The position numbers and the translations under genes were made by a program. The notes under the pieces are model-generated. The model was not told the origin of the DNA, did not search any database, and saw only the letters and a program-made list of their open reading frames with translations. A stretch of 64,000 nucleotides of DNA from positions 2,604,001-2,668,000 of the forward strand of contig NZ_CP085990.1 in the NCBI RefSeq assembly GCF_020736705.1, read 5' to 3'. This DNA comes from Psychrobacter sanguinis. GTDB taxonomy: Bacteria; Pseudomonadota; Gammaproteobacteria; Pseudomonadales; Moraxellaceae. This document shows, piece after piece, positions 33,657-42,453 of the stretch; within the stretch, counting starts at the first letter, position 1, and the number at the start of each line of letters is the position of its first letter.

Positions 33657-34994
33657 TTATAGCTTGTTTTGTATGGTCTGCTGGCGTGCTTGATAACGAC
33701 TATAGTAAAAAATCATTAAACCCGGTATATAGAGCAATAATGACAGTAATAAGTTATCGATACCTGCAGCATAAATCAGCCAGATACCATACAAACTTGC
33801 ACCAAGCCCCACAGCCTTGATAGACCATCGCTCTGATTGCGCAAAAGATATCTTGACCAAATAGGCACCGACCAAGAAGTAGGGTATCAGAATCATGGAG
33901 GTTGAGATAACCACTAACAGGTTATAACCTTCGCCTGTCAAAAATATCATTAATAGACATAGTTGCACGGTTAAGCTAGTTAGTGTTAGCGACGCTGTCG
34001 GTGTGCCTTGCTCATTTTGTTTGGTAAAAATACGCGGGAAAGCATGGTACTTAGCTGCGGTATAGGGCACTTCAGCAGAGTACAAAATCCAACTTAAATA
34101 AGAGGCCAACACAGAAATAATAAGACCAATACTAATTACCCATTTACCGACACTGCCTGTCATGTGTGCCATGATGCCAGCCATAGATGGGTTACTCAAT
34201 GCTGCAACATCGACCCGGCTCATCACTCCCAATGAAAGAAGTGTGATGGCAATATATAACACCAATGCCATAATTACGCCAATATAGGTAGCATGTCCGA
34301 TATCAGAGCGACGCTTGGCCCGCTGCGAGAGGACAGTGGCCCCTTCAATACCGGTAAATACCCATAAAGTAATGAGCATTGTGTTTTTAACTTGATCCAT
34401 AAAAGGTACGTTTAAAGTCGTGCCAGCGCGATCGATATTAAAAGTCTCAATATCAAACGCATAAAATGCAAATACAATAAAAGCGATAAGGGGTAAGCTT
34501 TTTGCCAAAGTTGCTAGCAAGTTGATAAAGGCTGCCTGCTTGACACCACGCAGCACCAGATAGTGTACCAGCCACAAGATGAAAGACTCACCCAATAGGG
34601 CCCATAAGGTATTGCCCTCGCCAAAGATAGTCTGACTTGGGGTGTCGACAAAACTGCCCAAAGCAGCAAACGCTACCACCAAGTAGCCCACCACACCAAT
34701 GGTGGCACATAACCAGTATCCCCAAGCCGAAAAGAAGCCTGCTAAATCGCCAAAGCCCTCTTTGGCATAAGTATAAATACCGCCGTCTAGCTCAGGCTTG
34801 AGACGTGATAAATGCAAGAAACAGCCGGCGAGAAATAAGATACCTACACCGGTGATGAGCCAAGCGGTAATAATGGCATTTGCACCTGCAACTTCAGCCA
34901 TGTTTTGCGGTAAGCTAAAGATGCCCGCCCCAACCATTGAGCTAAAAACGATGGCGGTGAGCATAGCTAATCCGATTTTTTGTCCGTTTTGCAT
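33657..34994 (-). CDS. APC-family amino-acid permease/antiporter (ArcD-like)
   Basis: A 445-residue inner-membrane protein with about 12 hydrophobic helices. The first helix has MVGAGIFSLPQNMAEVAGA, the glycine-rich substrate loop of the basic amino acid/polyamine antiporter family that includes ArcD and YjdE. TLWVFTGIEGATVLSQRAKRRSDIG in helix 6 is also typical. Arginine/ornithine-type exchange is the usual role. However, the gene starts 4 bases after the stop of a homocysteine S-methyltransferase gene on the same strand, the place that the S-methylmethionine permease MmuP occupies next to mmuM in E. coli. Import of S-methylmethionine or a related sulfur compound is thus the best contextual guess. 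Confidence 0.85.
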   Translation of the reverse strand: MQNGQKIGLAMLTAIVFSSMVGAGIFSLPQNMAEVAGANAIITAWLITGVGILFLAGCFLHLSRLKPELDGGIYTYAKEGFGDLAGFFSAWGYWLCATIGVVGYLVVAFAALGSFVDTPSQTIFGEGNTLWALLGESFILWLVHYLVLRGVKQAAFINLLATLAKSLPLIAFIVFAFYAFDIETFNIDRAGTTLNVPFMDQVKNTMLITLWVFTGIEGATVLSQRAKRRSDIGHATYIGVIMALVLYIAITLLSLGVMSRVDVAALSNPSMAGIMAHMTGSVGKWVISIGLIISVLASYLSWILYSAEVPYTAAKYHAFPRIFTKQNEQGTPTASLTLTSLTVQLCLLMIFLTGEGYNLLVVISTSMILIPYFLVGAYLVKISFAQSERWSIKAVGLGASLYGIWLIYAAGIDNLLLSLLLYIPGLMIFYYSRYQARQQTIQNKL

Positions 34995-34998
34995 GGTG

Positions 34999-35931
34999 CT
35001 ATCTCTGTGTTGTTGCCGCCTCTGTGAAGTAATGGCTCAGCTCATTAATATGTTCAGGGCCAATACCACAGCAGCCGCCAATCAATGACGCACCTTGTGT
35101 CTGCCATTTTTTTGCCCATACTAGATAAGCAGGCGGGGTAAGATCGTCGCGTACTTCATCTAATCCATCATTGGCTGTGGCATCTTTTGGTTGAGGCGGA
35201 AAAGCATTGGCATAGGCACCAAGCTTAATTTGCTTGGCGTCTTTTTGTTCTAGCACATTTCGTGCAACTTCCAATGCCTGCTCAATGACTTCAGGTTGGC
35301 AACAGTTGAACAATATGGCCTCGATATTAAGCTCTGACAGTGTGGCTACCGCTTCTTCTACCGTCTCTCCAGAGCGCAGGCGAGGCACATCAAGATGTTC
35401 ACTGTCTTCTAAAGTAAAGGATATCCATACCGGTTTGTTGTCTGTATCTAGCTTTGTAAGCAACTCGCGAACAGCCACCGATTCTGCGATTAGACTTTGA
35501 GTTTCTACTAGCCAATGGTCCACATACGGACGTAGACCTGTGATTAAAGGACTGGCAATATCCTCTACATGCTCAGCCTCAAATAAATCTGCACGATAAG
35601 AACCAAACAAAGGTGGAATAGAACCCGCTACTTTAGTGGTTGTTCCTTCTAATGCGACTGCATTGCGGGCCATTCCTCCAGCTGATGCGGCCAAGTCCTG
35701 AGCTTGCTCAGCAAATCGTTCTGCACCAATATGAAAGGGAACAAGCGCATAGCTGTTAGTTGTAATAACCGCAGCACCGCTTCGGATAAAGTCACGATGC
35801 ACATCACGAACGATTTCTGGAGCTTCTATCATTGCCAGTGCTGACCATTCAGGCTGACGAAATGGTGCGCCGCGCTTGGCAAGTTCTCGTCCCATTCCAC
35901 CATCAATAATTGTAATTGCGTCATATGACAT
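34999..35931 (-). CDS. mmuM: Homocysteine S-methyltransferase MmuM
   Basis: A 310-residue zinc enzyme, the same length as E. coli MmuM, that transfers a methyl group from S-methylmethionine (or S-adenosylmethionine) to homocysteine to give methionine. I start it at the ATG at 35931 because AAGGAG lies 8 bases upstream; a longer frame begins 78 bases earlier without such a site. The zinc-binding cysteines are seen in LFNCCQPEVI and in GGCCGIGPEHI near the end. The N-terminal IIDGGMGRELAKRG is the family start. It is transcribed with the downstream permease gene. Confidence 0.92.
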   Translation of the reverse strand: MSYDAITIIDGGMGRELAKRGAPFRQPEWSALAMIEAPEIVRDVHRDFIRSGAAVITTNSYALVPFHIGAERFAEQAQDLAASAGGMARNAVALEGTTTKVAGSIPPLFGSYRADLFEAEHVEDIASPLITGLRPYVDHWLVETQSLIAESVAVRELLTKLDTDNKPVWISFTLEDSEHLDVPRLRSGETVEEAVATLSELNIEAILFNCCQPEVIEQALEVARNVLEQKDAKQIKLGAYANAFPPQPKDATANDGLDEVRDDLTPPAYLVWAKKWQTQGASLIGGCCGIGPEHINELSHYFTEAATTQR

Positions 35932-36257
35932 AATAAGCTCCTTTTTATTATAAATAACTGACCCTGATTGGATTCGGCAGTTAATTTGAGAGAAAAGAAA
36001 TAGACCCAATAGGGTCTTTTTAAATGAAGTCGATTAAGTTTAAAAAATAAAATAGTAGTGGGGCAGAAACAATAAACGCAATAGCATACAGAGATAAACA
36101 AAAGTTTACTAAATTCTTAAACTGAATATTTACTTTCTTCATTTGCTGTTTTGACGTTTAATAAGGCATAAATAGACCAGACAAGTCATTTTAATGGCTG
36201 TTTTTAATCAAATTACTTTGGTATTACATAGGCTTAATACCCAGCGGAAAACGAATA
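35932..36257. other. Intergenic region of 326 bp with a small hairpin
   Basis: Separates divergent mmuM and the amine-oxidase gene. AGACCC (36002-36007) and GGGTCT (36012-36017) form a short hairpin with a T run on the plus strand and a T-rich tail on the minus strand, about 70 bases before mmuM. It could be an attenuator in the mmuM leader. I see no known methionine or SAM riboswitch fold. Confidence 0.4.
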
Positions 36258-37388
36258 ATGAACAAAGCACGTATCGCCATCATAGGCGCAGGACTGAGTG
36301 GCCTTTATGCCGCCTATTTGTTAGAAAAGCAGGGCATAGACTATGTGCTTTTAGAATCCCGAGATAGAATTGGTGGTCGTATTCATTCGGTTGCAGCTGA
36401 TGGTCAGAGTGTAATGGATATGAAAACTAGCTCTGATTGTTTTGACCTTGGACCTTCTTGGTTTTGGCCTGGTTATCAACCACAATTAGGGCAATTAGTA
36501 GAAGAGTTGGGTCTTGAATGCTTTGCTCAATTCGAAGATGGTGACATGGTGATAGAAAGATCGCCTAATACAGCACCAATACGTATGCAAGGTTACGTAA
36601 GTTCGCCAACTTCCATGCGATTGGTCGGTGGTATGGCTGCGTTAACAGAGGCACTTTATCAGCGCTTGGATAGCGATCGAGTATTAACGGGTCATAAGGT
36701 CTGCCAATTAAGAAAAACAGAGATGGCTATTGAGCTAGAGGTTGAGTTGATAGCTACAGATGATGATCAAAGCCACCATAGAATTAAAACATGGCAAGTA
36801 TCACAAGTATTATTAGCGCTACCACCACGTTTGGCGGAACAAAACATAGAGTTTACGCCGGCATTACCCGATGATTTGGCAGAACAATGGGCTTCAACAG
36901 CAACCTGGATGGCGCCTCATGCCAAATACTTTGCTATATACGATACGCCATTTTGGCGTGAGCTAGGTCTTTCTGGTTCAGCCAACAGTACTGTAGTCCC
37001 CTTAACTGAAATTCATGATGCTTCTGTAGTTAATGGTTATGCTGCATTATTTGGCTTCTTTGGAGTTGCTCCTGAGGTACGCCAAAGTGTTTCAGCGGAC
37101 GAGTTAAAGTTTCATTGTCGAGAACAATTAGTTCGACTATTTGGTACTCAGGCAAAAACACCTGTGGCTGATTTTTTCAAAGACTGGTCACAAGACGAAT
37201 TCACGGCGACAAGTATTGACGTTCAAAGTGGCGGTCAACATCCGCATCCACCAGCATCTAAAGCCACAACAGGTGTATGGCAATATAATCTGATAGGTAT
37301 TGGCAGTGAATGGTCTCGTCAGTTTCCAGGCTATGTGGCTGGTGCAGTTGAAGCAGCAAGTCTTGGGGTTCAAGATTTACTTCGATAG
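36258..37388 (+). CDS. Flavin-dependent amine oxidase
   Basis: A 376-residue FAD oxidoreductase of the monoamine oxidase superfamily, somewhat shorter than the usual 430-500. The N-terminal dinucleotide-binding motif IAIIGAGLSGLYAAYLLEKQG is followed by ESRDRIGGRIHS, the second conserved flavin segment. The C-terminal GYVAGAVEAASLGVQDLL is the end of the FAD-binding fold. No signal peptide is present, so it should be cytoplasmic. Substrates could be polyamines, monoamines or an amino acid, and the neighbours do not settle it. It is divergent from mmuM and followed by a long region with no gene. Confidence 0.85.
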   Translation: MNKARIAIIGAGLSGLYAAYLLEKQGIDYVLLESRDRIGGRIHSVAADGQSVMDMKTSSDCFDLGPSWFWPGYQPQLGQLVEELGLECFAQFEDGDMVIERSPNTAPIRMQGYVSSPTSMRLVGGMAALTEALYQRLDSDRVLTGHKVCQLRKTEMAIELEVELIATDDDQSHHRIKTWQVSQVLLALPPRLAEQNIEFTPALPDDLAEQWASTATWMAPHAKYFAIYDTPFWRELGLSGSANSTVVPLTEIHDASVVNGYAALFGFFGVAPEVRQSVSADELKFHCREQLVRLFGTQAKTPVADFFKDWSQDEFTATSIDVQSGGQHPHPPASKATTGVWQYNLIGIGSEWSRQFPGYVAGAVEAASLGVQDLLR

Positions 37389-38180
37389 ATAATATAATGC
37401 TTGGATGAATAATTATAATAGAGCAGGATGGGTTTGGAATATTTAGGTAAAGTTGATATTCAAATAAGCAATATTAGCAGCATATACTTATGGTTTTCAT
37501 GCCTATATAGAGATTTATTTTTATAGTGTCTAATAGGCATGGCCGTCCTTGAAATATAAATATATCGGATTCTATCTTAGCTAATCTATTTAGCTGGCAG
37601 GATAAGCGTAAAGGTTTGAAATATACTTTGACGAATGAGACTTCTAAAATAGTAGAAGATGATAAGGGTTAAAAAAGGATTTAATTTCTTAATCTATGAT
37701 TGAATCAATCCAAGATTAAAGTGCGCTCAGATTTGCACAGAATAATTAAAGTAGGGTGATAGTCCTATTCTGTGCAAATATGAAATAAGGATATTAGGCG
37801 AATATTTATACAAAGACGATTGACACATCTGATTTATCATTCATTTCCAAACCTAGGTAATAGAACATTGTGAGTATATAAATTATTTAACAACTCAATA
37901 GTTATCAGTAGCAAGTATCTATACTTATAAGCCAATCAACATTCGATAGGTATTAGCATAATAGATTTTATTTAACATAATATACATTATGCGAAAACAA
38001 ACCAACCGGTTTTAGAAGTTTCATAAACTTTGTCATTGATGCGTTTTGATACAAGTTATTGTCTCGTTTAATATATCTCTTAATGATTATCTTAAATCCA
38101 TATCGATTAATATTAATGCTAACATGTTTCGGCAATCCTATTTCTCGCAAACTTACTTTGACGATAACTTATCCCACGCT
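37389..38180. other. Intergenic region of 792 bp with a 14-bp inverted repeat
   Basis: No gene is supported here. ATTTGCACAGAATA (37731-37744) and TATTCTGTGCAAAT (37766-37779) form a perfect inverted repeat around a 21-base centre, without a T run. A stop-to-stop frame of about 40 codons near 37560-37672 has no start codon. The last 200 bases lead into bioA. I looked for BirA-type operator arms (TTGTAAAC/GTTTACAA) and did not find them. Confidence 0.55.
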
Positions 38181-39485
38181 ATGCAAAATAATAATTCTAA
38201 TCTGTTAAATCAAAACTTCGATGACTTTGATCACAATCATCTGTGGCATCCATACACAACGTTACCAGCACAATATTCTAACATCGTCATTGATCACGCA
38301 GATGGTGTCTATCTTTATACCAAATCTGGTGAGCAACTTATCGATGGCATGTCTTCTTGGTGGTCTGCCACTCACGGATATAATCATCCAAAACTAAATG
38401 ACGCTGTGCACAATCAACTAGATAAAATGGCACATGTCATGTTTGGCGGTTTAACTCATCAGCCTGCTATAGATTTGGGTAAAAAACTACTTTCTATAGT
38501 ACCTCAAGGCCTTGACGCTATCTTCTATGCTGACAGCGGTAGCATCGCTGTTGAAGTTGCTCTAAAAATGGCACTACAGTATCAATTGACACATAATCAG
38601 CCTAATCGCAATCAAATAGCGACTACCCGTTCTGGTTATTATGGCGATACCTGGCATGCCATGAGCATCTGTGACCCTGAAACTGGTATGCACAGTATCT
38701 ACGGTAAACAGCTGCCAGTACAACTGTTTGTTGACAAACCTGATGCCGGTTATAACACCCCGTTAGCAGCTAGTACTAGAGATGATTTGTGTACATTTTT
38801 TGAACAAAATCAGCATGATATGGCGGCTTTTATTATAGAGCCTATCGTCCAAGGTGCTGGTGGTATGCGCTTTTATTCGCCAGAATATCTGAAGTTATTA
38901 CGTAATCTGTGTCATAAATATGACATATTATTGATTGCAGATGAAATTGCATCAGGTTTTGGTCGTACTGGCAAAATGTTTGCTTGCCAGCATGCTGATA
39001 TATCACCTGACATTATGACCGTTGGCAAAGCGTTAACTGGTGGATATATGACATTTGCTGCGACATTATGCCAACGTCATGTCGCAGATAGTATTGCTAA
39101 TAGTCAATATTCGGCATTAATGCATGGTCCTACTTTTATGGGTAACCCCCTAGCCTGTTCTGTTGCTTTGGCTTCTATTAAGCTGATAGAAGACAATGAT
39201 TATCCGCAGCGCGCCTTAAATATTGAGAAACAGCTAAAAAAGCGCTTAGAGCCGTTAAATAGTTGTGAACAGGTAGCTGATGTGCGTGTATTGGGCGCTA
39301 TAGGCGTTATTGAATTGTATGACCCTGTTAATATGCCACGTTTCCAAAAACTTCTGATAAAGAACAAGGTTTGGATTAGACCATTTGGCAAGCTGGTATA
39401 TATCATGCCACCGATAATTATGACGGATGAAGAGGTTTCGCTGTTGTGTGAGCGATTAACACAGGTATTAATGGATTACTTTTAA
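38181..39485 (+). CDS. bioA: Adenosylmethionine-8-amino-7-oxononanoate aminotransferase BioA
   Basis: A 434-residue PLP enzyme that makes 7,8-diaminopelargonate, the amino donor being S-adenosylmethionine. I prefer the ATG at 38181, which gives the usual BioA length and N-terminus before HLWHPYTTLP; upstream in-frame ATGs add a segment unlike the family, and no start has a strong ribosome site. Diagnostic motifs are VDGMSSWWSATHGYNHP-like (IDGMSSWWSA), GDTWHAMSICDP, IADEIASGFGRTG and the PLP lysine in VGKALTGGYMT. The C-terminal WIRPFGKLVYIMPP is typical of BioA. It is followed 41 bases later by bioD. Confidence 0.93.
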   Translation: MQNNNSNLLNQNFDDFDHNHLWHPYTTLPAQYSNIVIDHADGVYLYTKSGEQLIDGMSSWWSATHGYNHPKLNDAVHNQLDKMAHVMFGGLTHQPAIDLGKKLLSIVPQGLDAIFYADSGSIAVEVALKMALQYQLTHNQPNRNQIATTRSGYYGDTWHAMSICDPETGMHSIYGKQLPVQLFVDKPDAGYNTPLAASTRDDLCTFFEQNQHDMAAFIIEPIVQGAGGMRFYSPEYLKLLRNLCHKYDILLIADEIASGFGRTGKMFACQHADISPDIMTVGKALTGGYMTFAATLCQRHVADSIANSQYSALMHGPTFMGNPLACSVALASIKLIEDNDYPQRALNIEKQLKKRLEPLNSCEQVADVRVLGAIGVIELYDPVNMPRFQKLLIKNKVWIRPFGKLVYIMPPIIMTDEEVSLLCERLTQVLMDYF

Positions 39486-39526
39486 GTTATTTATTTTGAC
39501 TTTAATTTGCATTCATAGGCAACCTA

Positions 39527-40285
39527 ATGAATTACTCTAATAACACCTTGTTTATAGGTGGTATTGATACTGATATTGGCAAAACTTACGCGACAGGAGT
39601 CCTAGCCAAAGCCTTGTATAATAGAGGGCTCAAGGTTATTACTCAAAAATTAGTACAAACTGGCTGCGAAGGTATCGCTGAGGATATTATCACTCATAGA
39701 GATATTATGGGCATGCCCTTACAAGCGCTAGATAAAGATGGCACGACCTGTCCCTACGTCTTTAGTAAGCCTGCATCACCGCATTTATCTTCTACTATAG
39801 AAAACATTCAAATCGACCCCGAATTAATCACTGCCAATACGCACAAGCTAGCAGCAGAATACGAAATTGTTTTGCTAGAAGGTGCTGGCGGTCTCATGGT
39901 GCCTATTACAGAGTCGCTCCTAACTTTAGATTACATCGCTGAACGAGGTTATCCAGTAGTTCTGGTCACCTCAGGCAGATTGGGCAGTATCAATCATACG
40001 CTATTAAGCATTGAAGCAATAAAGTCCCGTTCGCTACAGCTGCATGCGGTAATATACAATCACTGGCAGCCGGACAAGCATCTATACTCTAATTATGAAC
40101 CTGATCAGGATATTGTCGACAGTACCAAAGACTATTTGCAGACTTATTTAAAGCATAATTATCCGGATACCTTTTGGGTCGATCTGCCGTATATATCACC
40201 TGACAACCGTACGATAAAGGATACAACAAATAATCCTTACCATTCTTTGGGTGATTATGTTCAAGCGGTTATCAATGAACTCTAA
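39527..40285 (+). CDS. bioD: Dethiobiotin synthetase BioD
   Basis: A 252-residue BioD. It forms the ureido ring of dethiobiotin from diaminopelargonate, CO2 and ATP. The P-loop GIDTDIGKT (12-20) matches the canonical GTDTxVGKT. The substrate-binding lysine is in ITQKLVQTG, and LLEGAGGLMVPI carries the conserved glutamate. It is a little longer than E. coli BioD (about 225), with an inserted acidic stretch near the C-terminus (DKHLYSNYEPDQDIVD). The gene follows bioA by 41 bases and precedes a divergent paralogue by 170 bases. Confidence 0.92.
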   Translation: MNYSNNTLFIGGIDTDIGKTYATGVLAKALYNRGLKVITQKLVQTGCEGIAEDIITHRDIMGMPLQALDKDGTTCPYVFSKPASPHLSSTIENIQIDPELITANTHKLAAEYEIVLLEGAGGLMVPITESLLTLDYIAERGYPVVLVTSGRLGSINHTLLSIEAIKSRSLQLHAVIYNHWQPDKHLYSNYEPDQDIVDSTKDYLQTYLKHNYPDTFWVDLPYISPDNRTIKDTTNNPYHSLGDYVQAVINEL

Positions 40286-40455
40286 AAAGAGGCATGGTAT
40301 AAAGAATAAAATATTTTAAATCAAAGATGCGGTAATGTTCGTGCTAGCTGCTCAATACTTGAGTAAATCACAGAACTCTTATTGAACTTAAGGCAACAAA
40401 CTTATTAAAGTGGGCTATAGAGTCAATATAAGCTTAGGAAGTAGAAAGTATAACT

Positions 40456-41319
40456 ATGAGTGTTTTTTTTATTACAGGAATTGATGCCAAAATAGGCAAA
40501 ACGTTTGCAACAGGTTATCTGGCCAAGCAGCTTATGGAACATGGCATTAATGTCATCACTCAAAAGTTAATTGAAACCGGCTGTGAGGATGAGATTTCTG
40601 AAGATATTAGTGCACATAGGGATCTTATGAAGATATCACTTCAACCGGTTGATAAGCAATATATTAGCTGCCCTTACGTTTTTAAGGCAGCTGCCCCACC
40701 TTATTTAGCCGCAGAATTGGAGCATGTGACCTTATACCCAAATCGTATATCGGTGGCCACTCAGCAGCTAAAGCTACAATACGAGGTGGTGCTATTAGAA
40801 ACTTCAGGCGGTATTATGACGCCTATAACCGATTCATTATCCACCATAGATTATATGGCCTTGCAGGGCCACCCTATTGTCTTAGTAACTGCGGCAACGT
40901 TAGAAAGTATTAATCACACCCTTCTGGCATTACAAGCGATTGCCCAACGTGGTTTACCGCTTCATGCTGTCATTTACAACCAATTTCAAGAAGAAGATGA
41001 AAGCTTTGATGAGATAGCTACAGAAGAAGTACTACAAGATGAAAAACTATATGATAAAAAATATAGCCACCATCGTGTAAAAACTGAGTTGGCTGAAAAG
41101 ACTCGGTCCTATCTTCAGCATTATTTAAAACAGCATCATCCCGATACTTTTTGGGTGGAACTACCACATATCAAATTTACTGATGATGCTACGTTATATC
41201 AAAAGATGAATGCAGATAAAAATAATATGCCTTTCTATACTATGGAAAAGTATGCTCAAGAAATTGCTGATAACACCCTATATGCAGAGTCTTTATACAA
41301 AAGGATTGCAAAGAAATGA
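40456..41319 (+). CDS. BioD-like paralogue with altered active-site motifs
   Basis: A 287-residue relative of the upstream bioD, clearly similar throughout. The P-loop reads GIDAKIGKT (8-16), so the residues at E. coli positions Thr11 and Glu12 are Ala and Lys. The loop that is EGAGG in BioD is ETSGG here (115-119). Lys15, Lys37 and Glu115 remain, so ATP binding may persist. There is also an acidic insertion (EEDESFDEIATEEVLQDE) at about 178-195 and a longer C-terminal tail. It may have changed substrate, act as a subunit, or be decaying. Its stop overlaps the start of a lipoprotein gene (ATGA), which suggests coupled expression of the two. Confidence 0.85.
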   Translation: MSVFFITGIDAKIGKTFATGYLAKQLMEHGINVITQKLIETGCEDEISEDISAHRDLMKISLQPVDKQYISCPYVFKAAAPPYLAAELEHVTLYPNRISVATQQLKLQYEVVLLETSGGIMTPITDSLSTIDYMALQGHPIVLVTAATLESINHTLLALQAIAQRGLPLHAVIYNQFQEEDESFDEIATEEVLQDEKLYDKKYSHHRVKTELAEKTRSYLQHYLKQHHPDTFWVELPHIKFTDDATLYQKMNADKNNMPFYTMEKYAQEIADNTLYAESLYKRIAKK

Positions 41320-42017
41320 TGATAAAAAATAAAACAGCTCATCTCATTAGTAGACCTGTATCGATGACAGCACTAGCAGTATTAACTACTGTATTGGCAG
41401 CTTGTAGTAGCACGCCTTCAGCGGCTATCAATCCAGTTGATACCCTTCAACCTACTACCAGTCCATCTACTAGCCAACCTGTACCAAATACTTCTTATCA
41501 ATCAGCTGAAAATAAAAAAAGACTAATTGTCGAACACTCTAAGCAAGTACAAAGCTATTTGGCCAAAGGTCAGTTTGATAAACTTATCTCCTTTTTGCAT
41601 CCCACTAAAGGGGTGCGTTTTAGTATGTACGCTTATGTGCAACCCGGAGTCGATAAAGTTTTTAGTCGTGAGCAATTTGAGACTTATTTGAAGCAATCTC
41701 GAATCAAATTTACTTGGGGTCATAAGGATGGTAAAGGAGATTTGTATGTTACTCCCCTTCCCGATTATTTAACCACGTGGGTCAAAGCAGAAGATTTTAA
41801 TAATATATCGCCCACTTACAATCAATTTCAAGGCTCTGGTAATAGTCTTAACAACTTACAAGAGGCCTACCCTAACGCCCAGTTCGTTGAATTCTACAAT
41901 CCAGGTATGAACCCAGAGTATCAAGGTATGGACTGGCGGGCCCTACGCTTAGTTTTTGAGGAATATCAAGGACAATATTATCTAGTGGCTATTATCAATG
42001 ACCAATGGACGGTTTAA
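41316..42017 (+). CDS. Lipoprotein of unknown function, coupled to the bioD paralogue
   Basis: A 233-residue predicted lipoprotein. The signal peptide (about 15-29) ends in the lipobox LAAC with Cys30, then a Pro/Ser/Thr-rich linker to about residue 65. The globular part contains HSKQVQSYLAKGQFDKLISFLHPTKGVRFS, which is an NTF2-like or DUF-type helix-and-sheet start, and ends in LVAIINDQWTV. The start codon overlaps the stop of the BioD-like gene in an ATGA. I do not recognise a named family. A link to biotin metabolism is suggested only by this coupling. Confidence 0.78.
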   Translation: MMIKNKTAHLISRPVSMTALAVLTTVLAACSSTPSAAINPVDTLQPTTSPSTSQPVPNTSYQSAENKKRLIVEHSKQVQSYLAKGQFDKLISFLHPTKGVRFSMYAYVQPGVDKVFSREQFETYLKQSRIKFTWGHKDGKGDLYVTPLPDYLTTWVKAEDFNNISPTYNQFQGSGNSLNNLQEAYPNAQFVEFYNPGMNPEYQGMDWRALRLVFEEYQGQYYLVAIINDQWTV

Positions 42018-42036
42018 ATTTAATAATGGCTTTCTG

Positions 42037-42285
42037 TCAGGTGGTATAGGCTTTTAACCATTCCAAAAACTCATCACTGGTGGTCGCGACATTGAGACGT
42101 AAATAAGTTGAGGACTCAGCATTGGGCGTAAATAATAGTCCAAGTGCAACTAACCAACCTTCATTATGAGCTTGTAAAGCAAGTTTTGCGGTATCGCACC
42201 CCACATCCACCCAAATGAACATCCCTGCCTGCGTATGCTCGGGGTAGACAAGCCTTATACAGTTGGTTCAGCGTAATCTGAACAA
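42037..42285 (-). pseudogene. Remnant of a PLP-dependent aminotransferase / MocR-type gene (C-terminal piece)
   Basis: The frame from a stop near 42285 to the stop at 42037 reads IRLVYPEHTQAGMFIWVDVG, then CDTAKLALQAHNEGWLVALG, and NVATTSDEFLEWLKAY. This is the C-terminal end of a class I/II aminotransferase domain as found in MocR-like regulators and related enzymes. Everything before it, including the PLP lysine and any DNA-binding domain, is missing, and there is no start codon. It is therefore a decayed remnant left by a deletion, lying between the lipoprotein gene and mtfA. Confidence 0.75.
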
Positions 42286-42370
42286 ATATCTGATTTTACT
42301 AGTTAGTTTTTTATTGGTAACTTTTTCAATAATTTCTGTCTCTATAAAATCCTCTAAAGCCTTGTAACAA

Positions 42371-42405
42371 CAAACCCCACTTGAACTTAATTCAAGTGGG
42401 GTTTG
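42371..42405 (-). terminator. Hairpin terminator behind mtfA
   Basis: CAAACCCCACTTGAA (42371-42385) and TTCAAGTGGGGTTTG (42391-42405) form a perfect 15-bp stem with loop CTTAA. On the minus strand it is followed by TTGTTGTTAC, a modest T-rich tail. It lies about 50 bases past the mtfA stop codon. Confidence 0.8.
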
Positions 42406-42453
42406 CCATCAAACAATCACCAAAATTACAGTCTAGATTAAACATACTCGTAA

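Noticed and set aside
35932..36257. SAM or methionine riboswitch in the mmuM leader
   Set aside because: Only a 6-bp hairpin is visible; none of the conserved cores of SAM riboswitches could be recognised.
37560..37672. About 40 codons open between stops, ending LKYTLTNETSKIVEDDKG
   Set aside because: No start codon, no ribosome site and no recognisable family.
37990..38180. Possible BirA operator upstream of bioA (AAACC-N4-GGTTT near 37997)
   Set aside because: The arms are only five bases and the spacing is far shorter than the known biotin operator with TTGTAAAC-type arms.
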